DNA of 64,000 nucleotides from Aureobasidium sp. EXF-3400 (Eukaryota > Ascomycota > Dothideomycetes > Dothideales > Saccotheciaceae), in contig SWBL01000020.1 in NCBI GenBank assembly GCA_024195585.1, forward strand, positions 124,001 through 188,000, given 5' to 3'. This document shows positions 33,549-43,600 of this stretch, piece after piece. The notes below the pieces were generated by a model, which did no database searches, had not been told where the DNA came from, and saw nothing but the letters and a program-made list of their open reading frames with translations. Both the position numbers and the translations under genes were made by a program. Within the stretch, counting starts at the first letter, position 1, and the number at the start of each line of letters is the position of its first letter.

Positions 33549-34121
33549 CTATGGTTTGGCTCCACCTAGCTCTTTCGCACACGCTGTAAATTCTTTCCAG
33601 CTTGTAGCATTCTCAAAACTCTCAGGGCACATTTGGTTCCAACCCAATTTCGACCAGCATCGCGAGCAAAGATACTTTGCCGACTCGGACGTGCTACACC
33701 ACCACAACCTAGCCCGGTAATCTTGTACATTACAACCGGTGCAGAGATGTGCGATACGCTCGGGATATATTTCTGGGCGGTAAGACTTCCAGGGTATGTC
33801 TGTCTGGACCCACTTTGATCTCCTGATCCATTCCAACAGTGTTTCACGTCTGCGGAAGTCCTCATTGCTCCTTGTTTGTGACACAAGCTTCTTGTAGTGA
33901 GCTTTCAGCTTCTTATGGTACTCCGGATCTGCAAGTTTACGCTTCTTGTAGTATTCAATGGTACGGTCTAAGTGCTGTCTGCGGAACTCCGGATCCGAAT
34001 GATATTTCAAGTACCTCGAAGAATTCATGCTGCAGGGGCCATTAGAGAATAGACGTAAGTTGGCTGCCTGATTTATCGAGGTTGCCAAAGAGCGGACCGG
34101 TTTCCAGAGATTTGCAAGCAT
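33549..34121 (-). CDS. Tandem paralogue B: possible mitochondrial leader with zinc-ribbon-like tail
   Basis: 190 aa, single exon, ATG-initiated, 155 bp upstream of paralogue A in the same orientation. Alignable blocks: NLRLFSN/NNRLLST in the leader, KYHSDPEFRRQHLDRT versus KYYGDPEWRIRQLERS, WVQTDIPWKSYRPEIYPERI versus WVRDQLPWKTYKPRLYPKKV, and the Cys motif C-x2-C-x11-C-x9-C-x2-C (CTGC, LWWC, CSRC). Shared SFENATSWKEFTACAKELG / GFEDVTSMKDCRARAKELG segments close the alignment. The two proteins share architecture over nearly full length but have diverged widely, so the duplication is old or fast-evolving. Function unknown. Confidence 0.75.
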   Translation of the reverse strand: MLANLWKPVRSLATSINQAANLRLFSNGPCSMNSSRYLKYHSDPEFRRQHLDRTIEYYKKRKLADPEYHKKLKAHYKKLVSQTRSNEDFRRRETLLEWIRRSKWVQTDIPWKSYRPEIYPERIAHLCTGCNVQDYRARLWWCSTSESAKYLCSRCWSKLGWNQMCPESFENATSWKEFTACAKELGGAKP

Positions 34122-34558
34122 AGTTGCGGTCGTTCGAGAAGAGATTTCGCCTTTCGTTGCCAGTCAAGTCGTTAAGCAAAGTCGCAAGAGTGTTGCGAAC
34201 ATTATTCGCGAAGGAAGTCAACCGAAATTCTGCCAAGGCGGTGTCATCAGAACCGGGCTCGTACAATGAGCGACCCTGGCTCTGGATGCTCTCATCTGGT
34301 CACCGTCCCTGCAAGATGCGCTAAACAATAACAACAGCTTCTCAACATCAGGGATTGTTTCATCATCAGTTTGAGAGGAGCGTTCTCATCTGGTACAAGG
34401 CCTGAATCTCACGAATCTCCACATGGCTCCATCACGTTCATACAGCAGACAGCTTGGCGAGTTATCTTCAGCATTAGATTGTTATATATCTTCTCTCTAT
34501 ATGCGTTGATGGAGAGTATACATCTTCCGACGTGGATTCAGTGTCGATCTTATGGTGC
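34122..34558. other. Intergenic region
   Basis: Promoter of paralogue B and 3' flank of the GH16 gene. No gene recognised. Confidence 0.5.
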
Positions 34559-35427
34559 TCAGGCGCTGCCACAACCAGTGATACTTGTGCGATTGAAGTA
34601 CACATCGATCGACTTGATATGCAACACAGCATCCTTAGCAGGGGGACCAAGTGTCCAGCTTCCATTATTACTGTGCTGACGATTAGCTTCGATCCCCATT
34701 TTCAAGCGATCATGGTCGTTATTACTCACGTCCAGGAGTTCCACATCCAGGCACCAGCTGTCCTGGGTACAAACTTGGTAAAGGTTTGCAAGAGCTTTCC
34801 ATCGACATAATAGTCGATTCTTCCGGGGACCCAGTCAAGACGATACTCGTGGTAACCAGCAGATGTATCAGCCACAACACTGGCATTAGATAGCGCATTC
34901 GACCCGTACCAATCCTGGTTCGTGAAGTGAACGTGGGTGGTATCTCCAGTCTGGATCTCGATGTCGGACTCGTTGTTATCATCGCTGTAGAAGAAGAAAC
35001 CGCTGACGGTGCCCCAGACGTTGGGAGTCTTCGCTACAGTGCGTACACTGCCGTACATGACGTCGTTGGCGGTGGTGGTGATCTGAGCACTTCCACAGGG
35101 GCTGGCCTCAGTGCAATATGGTTGACGTCCGGGTACAGTAAGGGTGAGACTACCGTCTTTGGCATCTACACCAACGAGGGAAGGTTTCCAATACACACCG
35201 TACGGGCCTCCGTTGCGGTTTGTTGCCTTGAGGGTGGAAGGAAGTGTCTTCCAGCTGCTGACGGCGATGTGAGAACTGAACCCTCCTACTTTAGGAACTT
35301 GGTAGAGGCAACCGTCGAAAGGTGCTGTGGGCGAAGTGTACCGCTTTTCGAGTGGAGAGGCATCGCTCAGAACAGCGAGACAAGCAATGCTGGCCAGCCA
35401 TAGAGCAGAAGATGAAGAGCAATGCAT
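34559..35427 (-). CDS. Secreted glycoside hydrolase family 16 protein
   Basis: Exons 35427-34730 and 34670-34559 (minus strand), 59-nt GTGAGT...CAG intron, 269 aa. A signal peptide (about 1-23, ALWLASIACLAVLSDAS) is followed by a KR pair that may be a Kex2 site. The catalytic GH16 signature is ESDIE (E153, D155, E157), with flanking FFFYSDDNNES and THVHFTNQDWYG. The block YHEYRLDWVPGRIDYYVDGKLL and the tryptophan-rich WMWNSWTNNGSW across the intron are standard GH16 strands. Family members hydrolyse or transglycosylate beta-glucans, so a role at the cell wall or on plant glucans is likely. No CBM or GPI signal is visible. Confidence 0.92.
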
Positions 35428-35510
35428 TTTGTCAACGAGAGGAACGATCGAGCTGCAAGAAAGTGCCTGTTGCGATGAAGTCTAACCCTTTGCTGAGTAG
35501 CTACAACATA

Positions 35511-35520
35511 CTTTATATAC
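35511..35520 (-). promoter_or_regulatory. TATA box of the GH16 gene
   Basis: Minus strand reads GTATATAAAG, about 85-95 bp upstream of the GH16 start codon. Confidence 0.55.
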
Positions 35521-35769
35521 TCTTGACCTTGTAAGCGCTACGATGTGATGGCCTGTTCGCAAGCGACTTCAGCTGGTCATTCTCCAGTACATATAGTTAG
35601 TCTGCGTTAGGCTCCCTCGGGCCTATCACCCCACCAGCTTAGGTACAGTACTTGTCATGATTGTTGACACTCAAACAGACACAGGAGACTAGAAAGTCAC
35701 AGCAAGCCAGTCAACAATTGCTTGAATAAAGCATCGCGACAAATGAGATGGGACGTGATTGCGCTAGAC

Positions 35770-35805
35770 GTTTTCAATATCACGCTTCGTGATTGCGTTG
35801 AAAAC
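35770..35805. repeat. Nested inverted repeat in a divergent promoter
   Basis: Outer arms GTTTTCAA (35770-35777) and TTGAAAAC (35798-35805) enclose inner arms ATCACG (35779-35784) and CGTGAT (35788-35793) around a 3-nt loop. All arm positions pair perfectly. It lies between the divergent GH16 and C2H2 genes. Confidence 0.7.
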
Positions 35806-35828
35806 CGGTGAACGCGTCCTGAGGCTTC

Positions 35829-35850
35829 TCGCGCCGAGTCGTCGGCGCGA
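35829..35850. repeat. GC-rich 9-bp inverted repeat
   Basis: Arms TCGCGCCGA and TCGGCGCGA separated by GTCG, perfectly complementary. Located 24 bp after the nested inverted repeat, in the same divergent promoter. Confidence 0.7.
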
Positions 35851-35978
35851 TCATCAGTCGAGAATACGAGGTGCAGCAGACTTGAGTCTCGAGTTCGAGA
35901 AGTGGGTATTGCAATTTATTCGGCCTTTTGTGCGGCCATAGAAGCTTTCGGCATTTGTCGTAGTGCAGTAGAAAGATA

Positions 35979-36296
35979 ATGCATCATGGTGAGTTTCGAG
36001 AGGTCGGAGTCGGACGGTGCGAAATCGTGGAGCTGACCACACCTCCGAGGATCCTTTTTCAGCTCCTCACCAGCCGCTGCTTGCCAGGCAGCTTCGTTTG
36101 TTTCGAGTGTGTACCGCCTAAACGATTCACGCAAACTCCGAGACTTAATGACCACTACGAAAAGGTGCATCCCCAGGTGTACAACAGTTGGCCTGAGCGT
36201 TGTAGCTGTGGCAAGCGGTTCATTGATGCCGCCAGACTCAGTTACCATGAGAGAAAGTGTATAGAGGACTTAAAAAGAAAAGAAGAAAACAAATAA
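35979..36296 (+). CDS. Short C2H2-type zinc finger protein
   Basis: The continuous frame encodes 105 aa from the ATG at 35979. Two finger-like units are seen: FVCFEC...FTQTPRLNDHYEKVH (C-x2-C ... H-x4-H) and RCSCGKRFIDAARLSYHERKC (C-x-C ... H-x3-C). A strong GTGAGT donor after the first 10 nt and a GCCAG acceptor at 36087 preserve the phase and would give a 72-aa product joining MHHG directly to SFVCFEC; both forms are possible. Small C2H2 proteins of this kind are abundant and uncharacterised in dothideomycetes. DNA binding is plausible but not shown. It ends 38 bp from the next convergent gene. Confidence 0.65.
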   Translation: MHHGEFREVGVGRCEIVELTTPPRILFQLLTSRCLPGSFVCFECVPPKRFTQTPRLNDHYEKVHPQVYNSWPERCSCGKRFIDAARLSYHERKCIEDLKRKEENK

Positions 36297-36334
36297 AAGA
36301 AAAAATAAGCACTCTATTTGTACCTATGCCTTAA

Positions 36335-37105
36335 CTATATCTCCCTCGTGGCCTTGAAGCCAGTCACTCCAATATTTCCCTCCCTGCCTACACCCCATTG
36401 GTTCTTTTCCTGATTTTCGACCAATCTTCTCTTTAGACTGATTTCCATAGTTCTTCTGCCCCTCTTACGTCCTTTCAGGCCATCGTCATTCCAGTCATAA
36501 TACAATGCCCATCTGGGATGGCCTTGCTCGTTCCTGTACATGTCTTCTTCTACAGCCAAGAAACCCTCGAAGTCATCAAGGGTTATACTCGAATCCACAA
36601 ACTCGTCCGTCCAGTCCCAAGGTCCGACCTTGTGTGCTATACTGCCTGAGCGGTTCGAGTACTTGAGCTCAAAAGTGTCGTTGTCAGCATAAATCCAGTT
36701 GAGCATCGGTGGGTCTTTCTGGATGGTCGTGACCAGACCCCTCTCGGCAGGCGAGCGGTCCTCATCCGGATACATGAGATAGAATCCAGTAAATGGATGC
36801 GAATCTCCGCGTTTGGGTAACCCCGTAACTCGGTTTTTGGGCTCGATCCAGAGTTTGTTGTCGCGGACAACCACTATGCTGTCGTGTAGAATTTCACCTC
36901 GTCCTCGCGACCGTGATCCTTCGTCTTCTATGACCACGTCTATATAGAACTTTGTCGTTCGCGATTCTGGATTCGCATTGGCGGCCTTTTCATTCTCCTT
37001 TTGCTGATGAGATACGCCTTGGGCTACACCAGTCACTACGCCGACGCCTGTTGCAGCAGTGACTGGCAGGGCAATGCCCAGGCCCATAATTACGTCGAAC
37101 ACCAT
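36335..37105 (-). CDS. Conserved-type ascomycete hypothetical protein
   Basis: 256 aa, single exon. The first 30 residues form a Gly/Ala/Val-rich hydrophobic segment (MGLGIALPVTAATGVGVVTGVAQG), likely a membrane anchor, followed by a polar QQKENEK stretch. The rest is a soluble domain with alternating strands (TTKFYIDVVIEDE, DSIVVVRDNKLWIEP, HPFTGFYLMYPDED) and a Trp/Asp-rich end (RWALYYDWNDDGLKG). Proteins of this pattern are frequent in filamentous ascomycetes and have no known function, as far as I recall. The C-terminus is strongly basic. Confidence 0.7.
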   Translation of the reverse strand: MVFDVIMGLGIALPVTAATGVGVVTGVAQGVSHQQKENEKAANANPESRTTKFYIDVVIEDEGSRSRGRGEILHDSIVVVRDNKLWIEPKNRVTGLPKRGDSHPFTGFYLMYPDEDRSPAERGLVTTIQKDPPMLNWIYADNDTFELKYSNRSGSIAHKVGPWDWTDEFVDSSITLDDFEGFLAVEEDMYRNEQGHPRWALYYDWNDDGLKGRKRGRRTMEISLKRRLVENQEKNQWGVGREGNIGVTGFKATREI

Positions 37106-38339
37106 GTTGAGTCGATTGGAGATTGATGCTTAAGGGTAGTCTGTATCAATAGTCGGGGTTGGTCTGATAAGTTAAGTAGATGGAATGGTTTGCGTACGTC
37201 CCGTAGACCACACGGAAGGCATTCTGAAGTGCTTCGGGTAGCGTCATTGCACGGCCAAACCTGTTTCAAGATTCAGGGTCTTTTGAATGTTAGCCATAGA
37301 CCACGGAGAACCGTGACCTGATGATTCTACGCTGTGGAGAATTGGATGATCACATATTGTATGCTGTCTTCACCGCATGGTCTGGTTGTCCAGCCCAAAC
37401 ACTGCACTCAGCAACGCCGTTTGAATGTTTTATGTTTATGATAGCTTCTAGGTGAGGGGACGACCCTGCTGAGATGGTCATTCCTTCGTCAACCACGCTT
37501 GAGGGTATCTGTATGGCTAAATTTCTGCAGGGAACATACTGACTGGTGTCTCGACTGATATCGAACGGTGTTCGACTGATTTTCTGTGTTGTGGGGTGAC
37601 GTACGACATTTGGTGTCATGTATCAACTTCGATCACAGATCTGAGACGCACCAGTACAAGCCTGCATAGGTTCGCAGGCGTTCACTCTAGAGAGTGTCAG
37701 GATACTGTTCTCTGAAACGACTCAACCATTTTTTCTAGCACTCATACGATTTCCATGAGCCCAGGCACGTCGCAGCTCAGCATGAGGTTATCACCTCTGG
37801 TAGACGCGGACAGCGCCAGATCCAAGCGCGGCACGCATCGGAGTTGGAGCGTTGCGAGGAGTGAGGACCCTCAGCAGAGCCAAAGTCTTGGGCCCGTTGT
37901 ACTCGCGAGCAGACAAGACGCAAGGGGTCAAGGTTCGTTTTCCCCTGATTTGTTTCTAAAGAAAGGCCATGATCGATGTCGCAAGCATCTGACGGAACCA
38001 AAAAGGGAAATTAGATATCTGATATGGCATTCTTCTTTTAGAGTATGACAGCAGTGATGGGCAGGTCGTAGATATTAAATGAGAGATGATGCCGAGCCAC
38101 GCGGCTATGTACAGCGACCAGAGGGTTCGGTGGAAGCGAGACCGGATAGAGAAGGAGATCCCTGGGAAACGGCTTAAGCTCGAACCTTTCCCCGGTCAAA
38201 GACCCCTTTTGAGGCTGGAGAGCGTTTGGGAAGAAGACCTCAAGAAGTGCTCCGCCTCGATTATTGACCTTTATGCTTGGCCGGCACCTCGCACAGTCAC
38301 AGCCTCACAGACTATTCTTGTCTATATCATCATCGGCCT
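37106..38339. other. Intergenic region
   Basis: No gene recognised. A 143-codon plus-strand frame from 38086 lacks domain features and crosses the next promoter's TATA element. Confidence 0.45.
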
Positions 38340-38349
38340 GTATATATAC
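38340..38349 (+). promoter_or_regulatory. TATA element upstream of the UPF0658 gene
   Basis: TATATATA on the plus strand, about 650 bp before the first in-frame ATG of the UPF0658 gene. It is followed by a pyrimidine-rich tract typical of fungal start regions. Confidence 0.4.
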
Positions 38350-38992
38350 CGCTCTCGTTGTCGCAAGGTGTTGGTCGCATCTTACTCAGTCAGCCCGACA
38401 CCTGAAAGGTTGTTTCCCCAAGCCGGAGCTGAAACACAAGAGCCACCTGCCACCAACACGCCGGTTGCACCCTCCATCCTTGGCTTTTCTTGTCCAGGCA
38501 AGCCGCAAGCATTGTAGCAATCAATCGACTGCAGCAACCCCGTCTTCGCACAAACACGACCACTCTCGCTCGCTTTCCCCTTCCTCTCAGCTGCCTTCGC
38601 TCTCGCACCTGCCGTTCGCTAGTCTTGGTCGTGTGGCCAACCTCACCGCACGCGACACACCGCTCACTTCAGCTCGAGTCTCGGCCCACCGGTCCGTGTT
38701 TGTCACGCACGCTCACCCTTACTCCCTGCACCAAGCGACTACTGTCCACCGCATCAGCCCAACCCCGACCGCATTAAAACATCCCTAGGCCGCTGCTGAG
38801 CGGCTCCCGACCGTCACCATTACCAACCACAAGCAAAGGACCTCTCTCTTGGGAGGTCAGGGTTTCCCCAACAGCTCTTACATACCACTCGATCGCGACC
38901 GCAGTGTCAGCCCTTTTCCTGCTGGAGGTTATCATGATCGCGAAGGTCTCACTGGTCCTTCTTCCTCCAGACAATCAACGTCCAGTCGCATC
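38350..38992 (+). other. ATG-depleted leader with in-frame N-terminal extension
   Basis: From 38274 to 38933 the plus strand contains no ATG at all. From 38789 the frame of the downstream UPF0658 gene is open, and its distal part (SSYIPLDRDRSVSPFPAGG, then Ser/Arg-rich) looks like genuine coding sequence. Either a non-AUG codon or an unrecognised upstream exon would add it to the protein. Confidence 0.5.
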
Positions 38993-40145
38993 ATGTACAT
39001 GCCCAGTTCGAAATGGACCTGGTCATTCCTATTGATCGCCGTGTGTCAAGCTGCCATCGGTCTGGGACTTGAAGGGTGCGTTGTTGTTGTCCATGTGTTC
39101 ATGTGTTTCCACTACTGACACGTCCCATAGCTATGTTTTCGCAAAGTTCCAGATTTCGCTCGCTAGCAAAGCGCGGAAAACGACACAATCACGAACCATT
39201 CCTACGTACCTCGCCTTGTTCATTTTCGGCTTCATCTACCAACTTGCTCTCGTCTGGGATGCTCTACGCCTCAAGAACACGATTCAAGTCATCGGACTTT
39301 GTCTCTACAATCTCGGTCTACTCATATACGCTACCGTCCAGTATGACCAAATAGACCGCGCCGTGGATGTTTTGAATCAGAACGCAGAGATCAGTCCGGG
39401 CTTTGGGCAAGACGTAAAGCCTTTTCTGATTGCAGTACCCTGTGTTCTTGCGCTGGGTACAATAGCCTTCAGTTTTGTGGCGTGGAAGTTGTACGATGAG
39501 TTTGCGTGGTCAATCTATAAACACATCTCAGCAGACTTGCGTTTGAAGAGACGTTACCTTATTTACCAGGTATGTTTCTCAATACTGCAAATGAATCACT
39601 GGACACGGACTGACGAAGGATAGATTTACATTGCCCTCCTCAAGTTCGACTTTTTCTTCTTCCTCGGATTTACAGTACAATTCGTTGTCGTGGTTCGCGA
39701 GCATACGTCCAACATCGAGTTTGCGCTTACTATTGCCGCCATACCTGTGACGATTGCGATCCTGCTTGCGGCTGCTTGGTTCACAAGGCGCGAGTCTACG
39801 CTAGGAATGTGCAGCACGATCGTCCTCTACTTCGGAGCTATGGCGTACTTCCTTTTCAAGCTCGTGCGCATGTATGACACTGACAATCCAGCCAGAGTGG
39901 AAGACTACGAGCCTGCGCGCAAAAGTTTGACGACATTTGCTGTCATCACGCTACTACTGCTGATTTTGACAATCATCAATTGCGTATGGTGTACGGCGAA
40001 TTTCAACAAAGGGCTGAAACCGCACATCCAACGACGAAGAGTGATTGGAGACGAGGACAAGAGCTATGCGTACGAAAGACGACACAATTCTCTAGGAGGA
40101 GCACATGCCATGGGAGCAGTTCCGGCGAGGATGACGATTGACTGA
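38993..40145 (+). CDS. UPF0658 Golgi apparatus membrane protein
   Basis: Exons 38993-39075, 39131-39569, 39624-40145 with 55- and 54-nt introns; 347 aa from the first in-frame ATG (MYMPSSKWTWSFLL). Phases are compatible, and the joins restore GLGLEGYVFAKFQ and RRYLIYQIYIALLKFD. Seven or eight hydrophobic helices are visible, with a polar C-terminal tail (KGLKPHIQRRR...). The family is fungus-specific; fission yeast members are Golgi-localised but biochemically uncharacterised. The open frame extends upstream without an ATG and probably codes for a Ser/Pro-rich N-terminal extension. Confidence 0.85.
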
Positions 40146-40645
40146 TTGATTCGACCCTTCTGGCAAGAGTAGAGACCTGATCACGACGTTTCGGCTGGGC
40201 CGGAACGAATTGCGTATCGCATAGACGACCTTTTTCGATATCCCACGGGTGTCAGGCCGAGGGTCTCACAAGTACCAGCCTTTCATCACGGCGTTTTGAT
40301 TTATTTTCCTTTTAGTGGCTTTAGTTGTGAGGTATTCTGTAGCTGGCACGATTTGGATGGGAAGGCACAGTCTCTACGATGAGTTCAGAGCGTGTAAATG
40401 TCTAGCAAGGCCAGAATTGTTTTCTCTTCAATTGAATGTCATTCCCCACGCACGTCCAGCTTCTGATAGGCGTAGGAAATGATGATAGACAGGCAAGCAG
40501 GAAGTGAATGGGTGGCTTAGCTGTGCCGTGGCCCAGCCACAATGACGCGCGCGGGGTCGAGGATGCGGCATGCCAAACAAACCTGCCAGGCATCCGCATA
40601 CAACTTCAACCAAGAAGTGCCTGACACTTCGAAACATCAATCAAC
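40146..40645. other. Intergenic region
   Basis: 3' flank of the UPF0658 gene and promoter of the glycosyltransferase gene. No other feature. Confidence 0.5.
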
Positions 40646-43600
40646 ATGGCGGAACAAAAGTCGCCGAGTGTTACCATGGCCGAGATACCCTCGACTATGC
40701 TTGCTCAAGCTGCGGCCGCTGCGAGAGCGAATGCCGACGACGAAAACGACCTGAGCCCATCAAGAAGCGCCGAACATCTGAGCCCAACCAGCACAGAGGA
40801 GAACTTACCGCCACCAGCATACGGCAACACATACGGCGATGTGAGCAGCCAGGATGCTGGTCTGGGTACCAAGGCCACTTTACGCTCCGACGGACGAGTC
40901 AACATCAATATCAACCAAACCTCCCGCCAACTATCGAGCTTGCTCGTACCTGCTCTCAGAAGCCAGCTTGATCTTGCCGACACCACCCAAGTCCCTCCAC
41001 CGTATATTCCTACCTCGCTCGGTGGAGCGCCTGGTCAACCCCCGCCACCACCTCTCAACGTAGTCATCCACGTTGTTGGATCAAGAGGAGACGTACAGCC
41101 ATTCGTCGCTCTTGGAAAGGTCCTGAAAGATCAATATGGCCATCGCGTCCGTCTAGCAACACATCCTGTTTTCAGGGACTTTGTCACCGAAAACGGTCTC
41201 GAATTCTTCAGCATCGGAGGAGACCCTTCCGAGCTTATGGCTTTCATGGTTAAGAACCCCGGATTGATGCCCGGATTCGACGTTATGAGAAGAGGTGACA
41301 TCGGCAAAAGACGCAAGGAGATTGCTACCATGATCAAAGGATGCTGGAGGAGTTGCATCGAGTCCGGTGATGGTACAGGTCTTGCAGTAGACGACAACAC
41401 AACAGAAGAATGGATGCGTAACACCGATTCCTCCATCAAGCCTTTCATCGCCGATGCCATCATTGCAAACCCTCCTTCATTCGCCCACATCCATTGTGCC
41501 GAGAAGCTGGGGTGCCCTTTACACGTCATGTTTACTATGCCCTACTCTCCTACACAGGCCTTCCCTCATCCTCTGGCTAACATCCAGTCCACCAATGCTG
41601 ATCTCCATCTTACTAACTTCATCAGCTACACACTCGTCGAGATGTTGACCTGGCAGGGCCTGGGCGACGTCATCAACAGATTCAGAGTGAAGAATCTTTC
41701 TCTAGATCCCATCAGTTTGATATGGGCTCCCGGCATGCTGACAAGATTGCGTATTCCCCATACATACTGCTGGTCGCCTGCTCTGATTCCCAAACCGAAA
41801 GATTGGGGCAACCAAATATCTATCGCTGGCTTCTATTTCCTCTCTCTGGCTTCTAACTTTACACCGCCTCCTGATCTGAAGGCTTTCTTGGACGCCGGGC
41901 CGCCACCTGTATACATTGGCTTTGGCTCCATTGTTCTTGACGACCCAAATGGCATGACTAAACTCATCTTCGATGCTATTCGCAAAACCGGCAGACGTGC
42001 TTTGGTGTCCAAGGGCTGGGGCGGTTTCGGTGCTGATGAACTTGGCATACCAGAAGGTGTCTTCATGCTGGGAAACGTACCTCACGATTGGTTGTTCAAG
42101 CATGTGTCTTGCGTTGTCCACCACGGAGGTGCAGGAACCACTGCTGCTGGCATAGCGTGCGGTGTTCCCACTGTCATTGTTCCGTTCTTCGGAGACCAGC
42201 CTTTCTGGGGTGCTATGGTCGCCAAAGCTGGGGCTGGTCCTGATCCCATCCATCACAAGGACTTGACTGCCGACAATCTAGCCGAAGCAATCAATAAAGC
42301 ACTTGAGCCGGCCACTAGAGAAAGAGCTCAGGATTTGGCCAATAGCATAAGTCATGAGAAGGGCACTGAAACCGGTGCCCAGAGCTTCCACCAGTTCCTT
42401 GAAGTCGACAAGATGAGGTGTAGCATAGCGCCTAGTAAAGCAGCCGTATGGCGGCTGAAGAGGACCGAAGTCCGTCTAAGCGCCCTTGTGGCGACCACTT
42501 TGGCTACTGAGGGATTGCTGGACTTCAAGGATCTGAAGTTGTACCGCCCAAGAGAGTACGAGGCTGATGAGGGTCCTCCAGAGCCCATTTCTGGAGGTGC
42601 TGGTGCTCTCACTGGCACAATCAGTACAATGATGATGGGTGTCGCCGACTTCCCTGTGGCTGCATTGAAGGCTCTGAGAATTCATCCTGATGCTGTTCCC
42701 AACAAGACTACAACAGACCCACAAGCTGCTTCTCAGCAAACATCATCCGAGAACCAACCGAATGAAGCTGACTCCTCCAGAGAATCAGCTGTCTCCCAAT
42801 CAAGCAGACCGACTTCGCCTGCGCGAGGTGCTAGTGCCGGTGCAACTTTCAATCTTGATGAGTCGTTGGCGAACATGGGTTCTCCTCATCTGACAGCCGA
42901 GGACAAGACTGGTAGAGGAAAGCGTAGTCGCTCCTCCTCTATGGCTGTCGCACTGCAGGGTCGTCTAGGTAGCCAATTCCGCCACCGCTCTGGCTCTCGT
43001 AGCGGTTCTACTTCCAGGTCTTCGAGTCCCCGCGGGACAAACGCCACACAATCACAGACATCAGCACAAGCCCAGTCACAGGGAGGTGAGACCAACCTTA
43101 GAGAAGTTATTGATGCCGCTTTCGGCACAAGTAAAGGCCTTTCGAGAATTGTTGGAGCTGGCTTCAAATCACCAATGGACTTTACGCATGCCCTTGCAAA
43201 AGGCTTCCACAATGCACCGAAGCTCTACGGCGACGAATCGGTCAGAAAGCCTGACAAGATCACCGACTTCAGATCTGGGCTCCGCGCAGCAACCAAGGAA
43301 TTCGGATTTGGTATGTTCGATGGCATTACTGGACTCGTCACACAACCCATCGAGGGCGCAAAGAAGGAAGGAGCTGCTGGGTTCGTCAAGGGCTTTGGAA
43401 AGGGTATTGGCGGCATAGTGCTCAAGCCTGGCGCAGCCATTTTCGGTATTCCGGCTTATACCATGAAGGGTGTCTACAAGGAGCTTCAACAACTGTCCGG
43501 ATCTTCTGTTCAGAACTACATCATTGCAGCTCGCACAGCACAAGGCTACGATGAGTGGCACAGATCAACTGCTCAAGAGCGGCAGGAAATCATCCGACGT

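Noticed and set aside
38086..38517. 143-codon plus-strand frame before the UPF0658 gene
   Set aside because: It runs through the TATA element and pyrimidine-rich start region of the next gene and lacks any motif.
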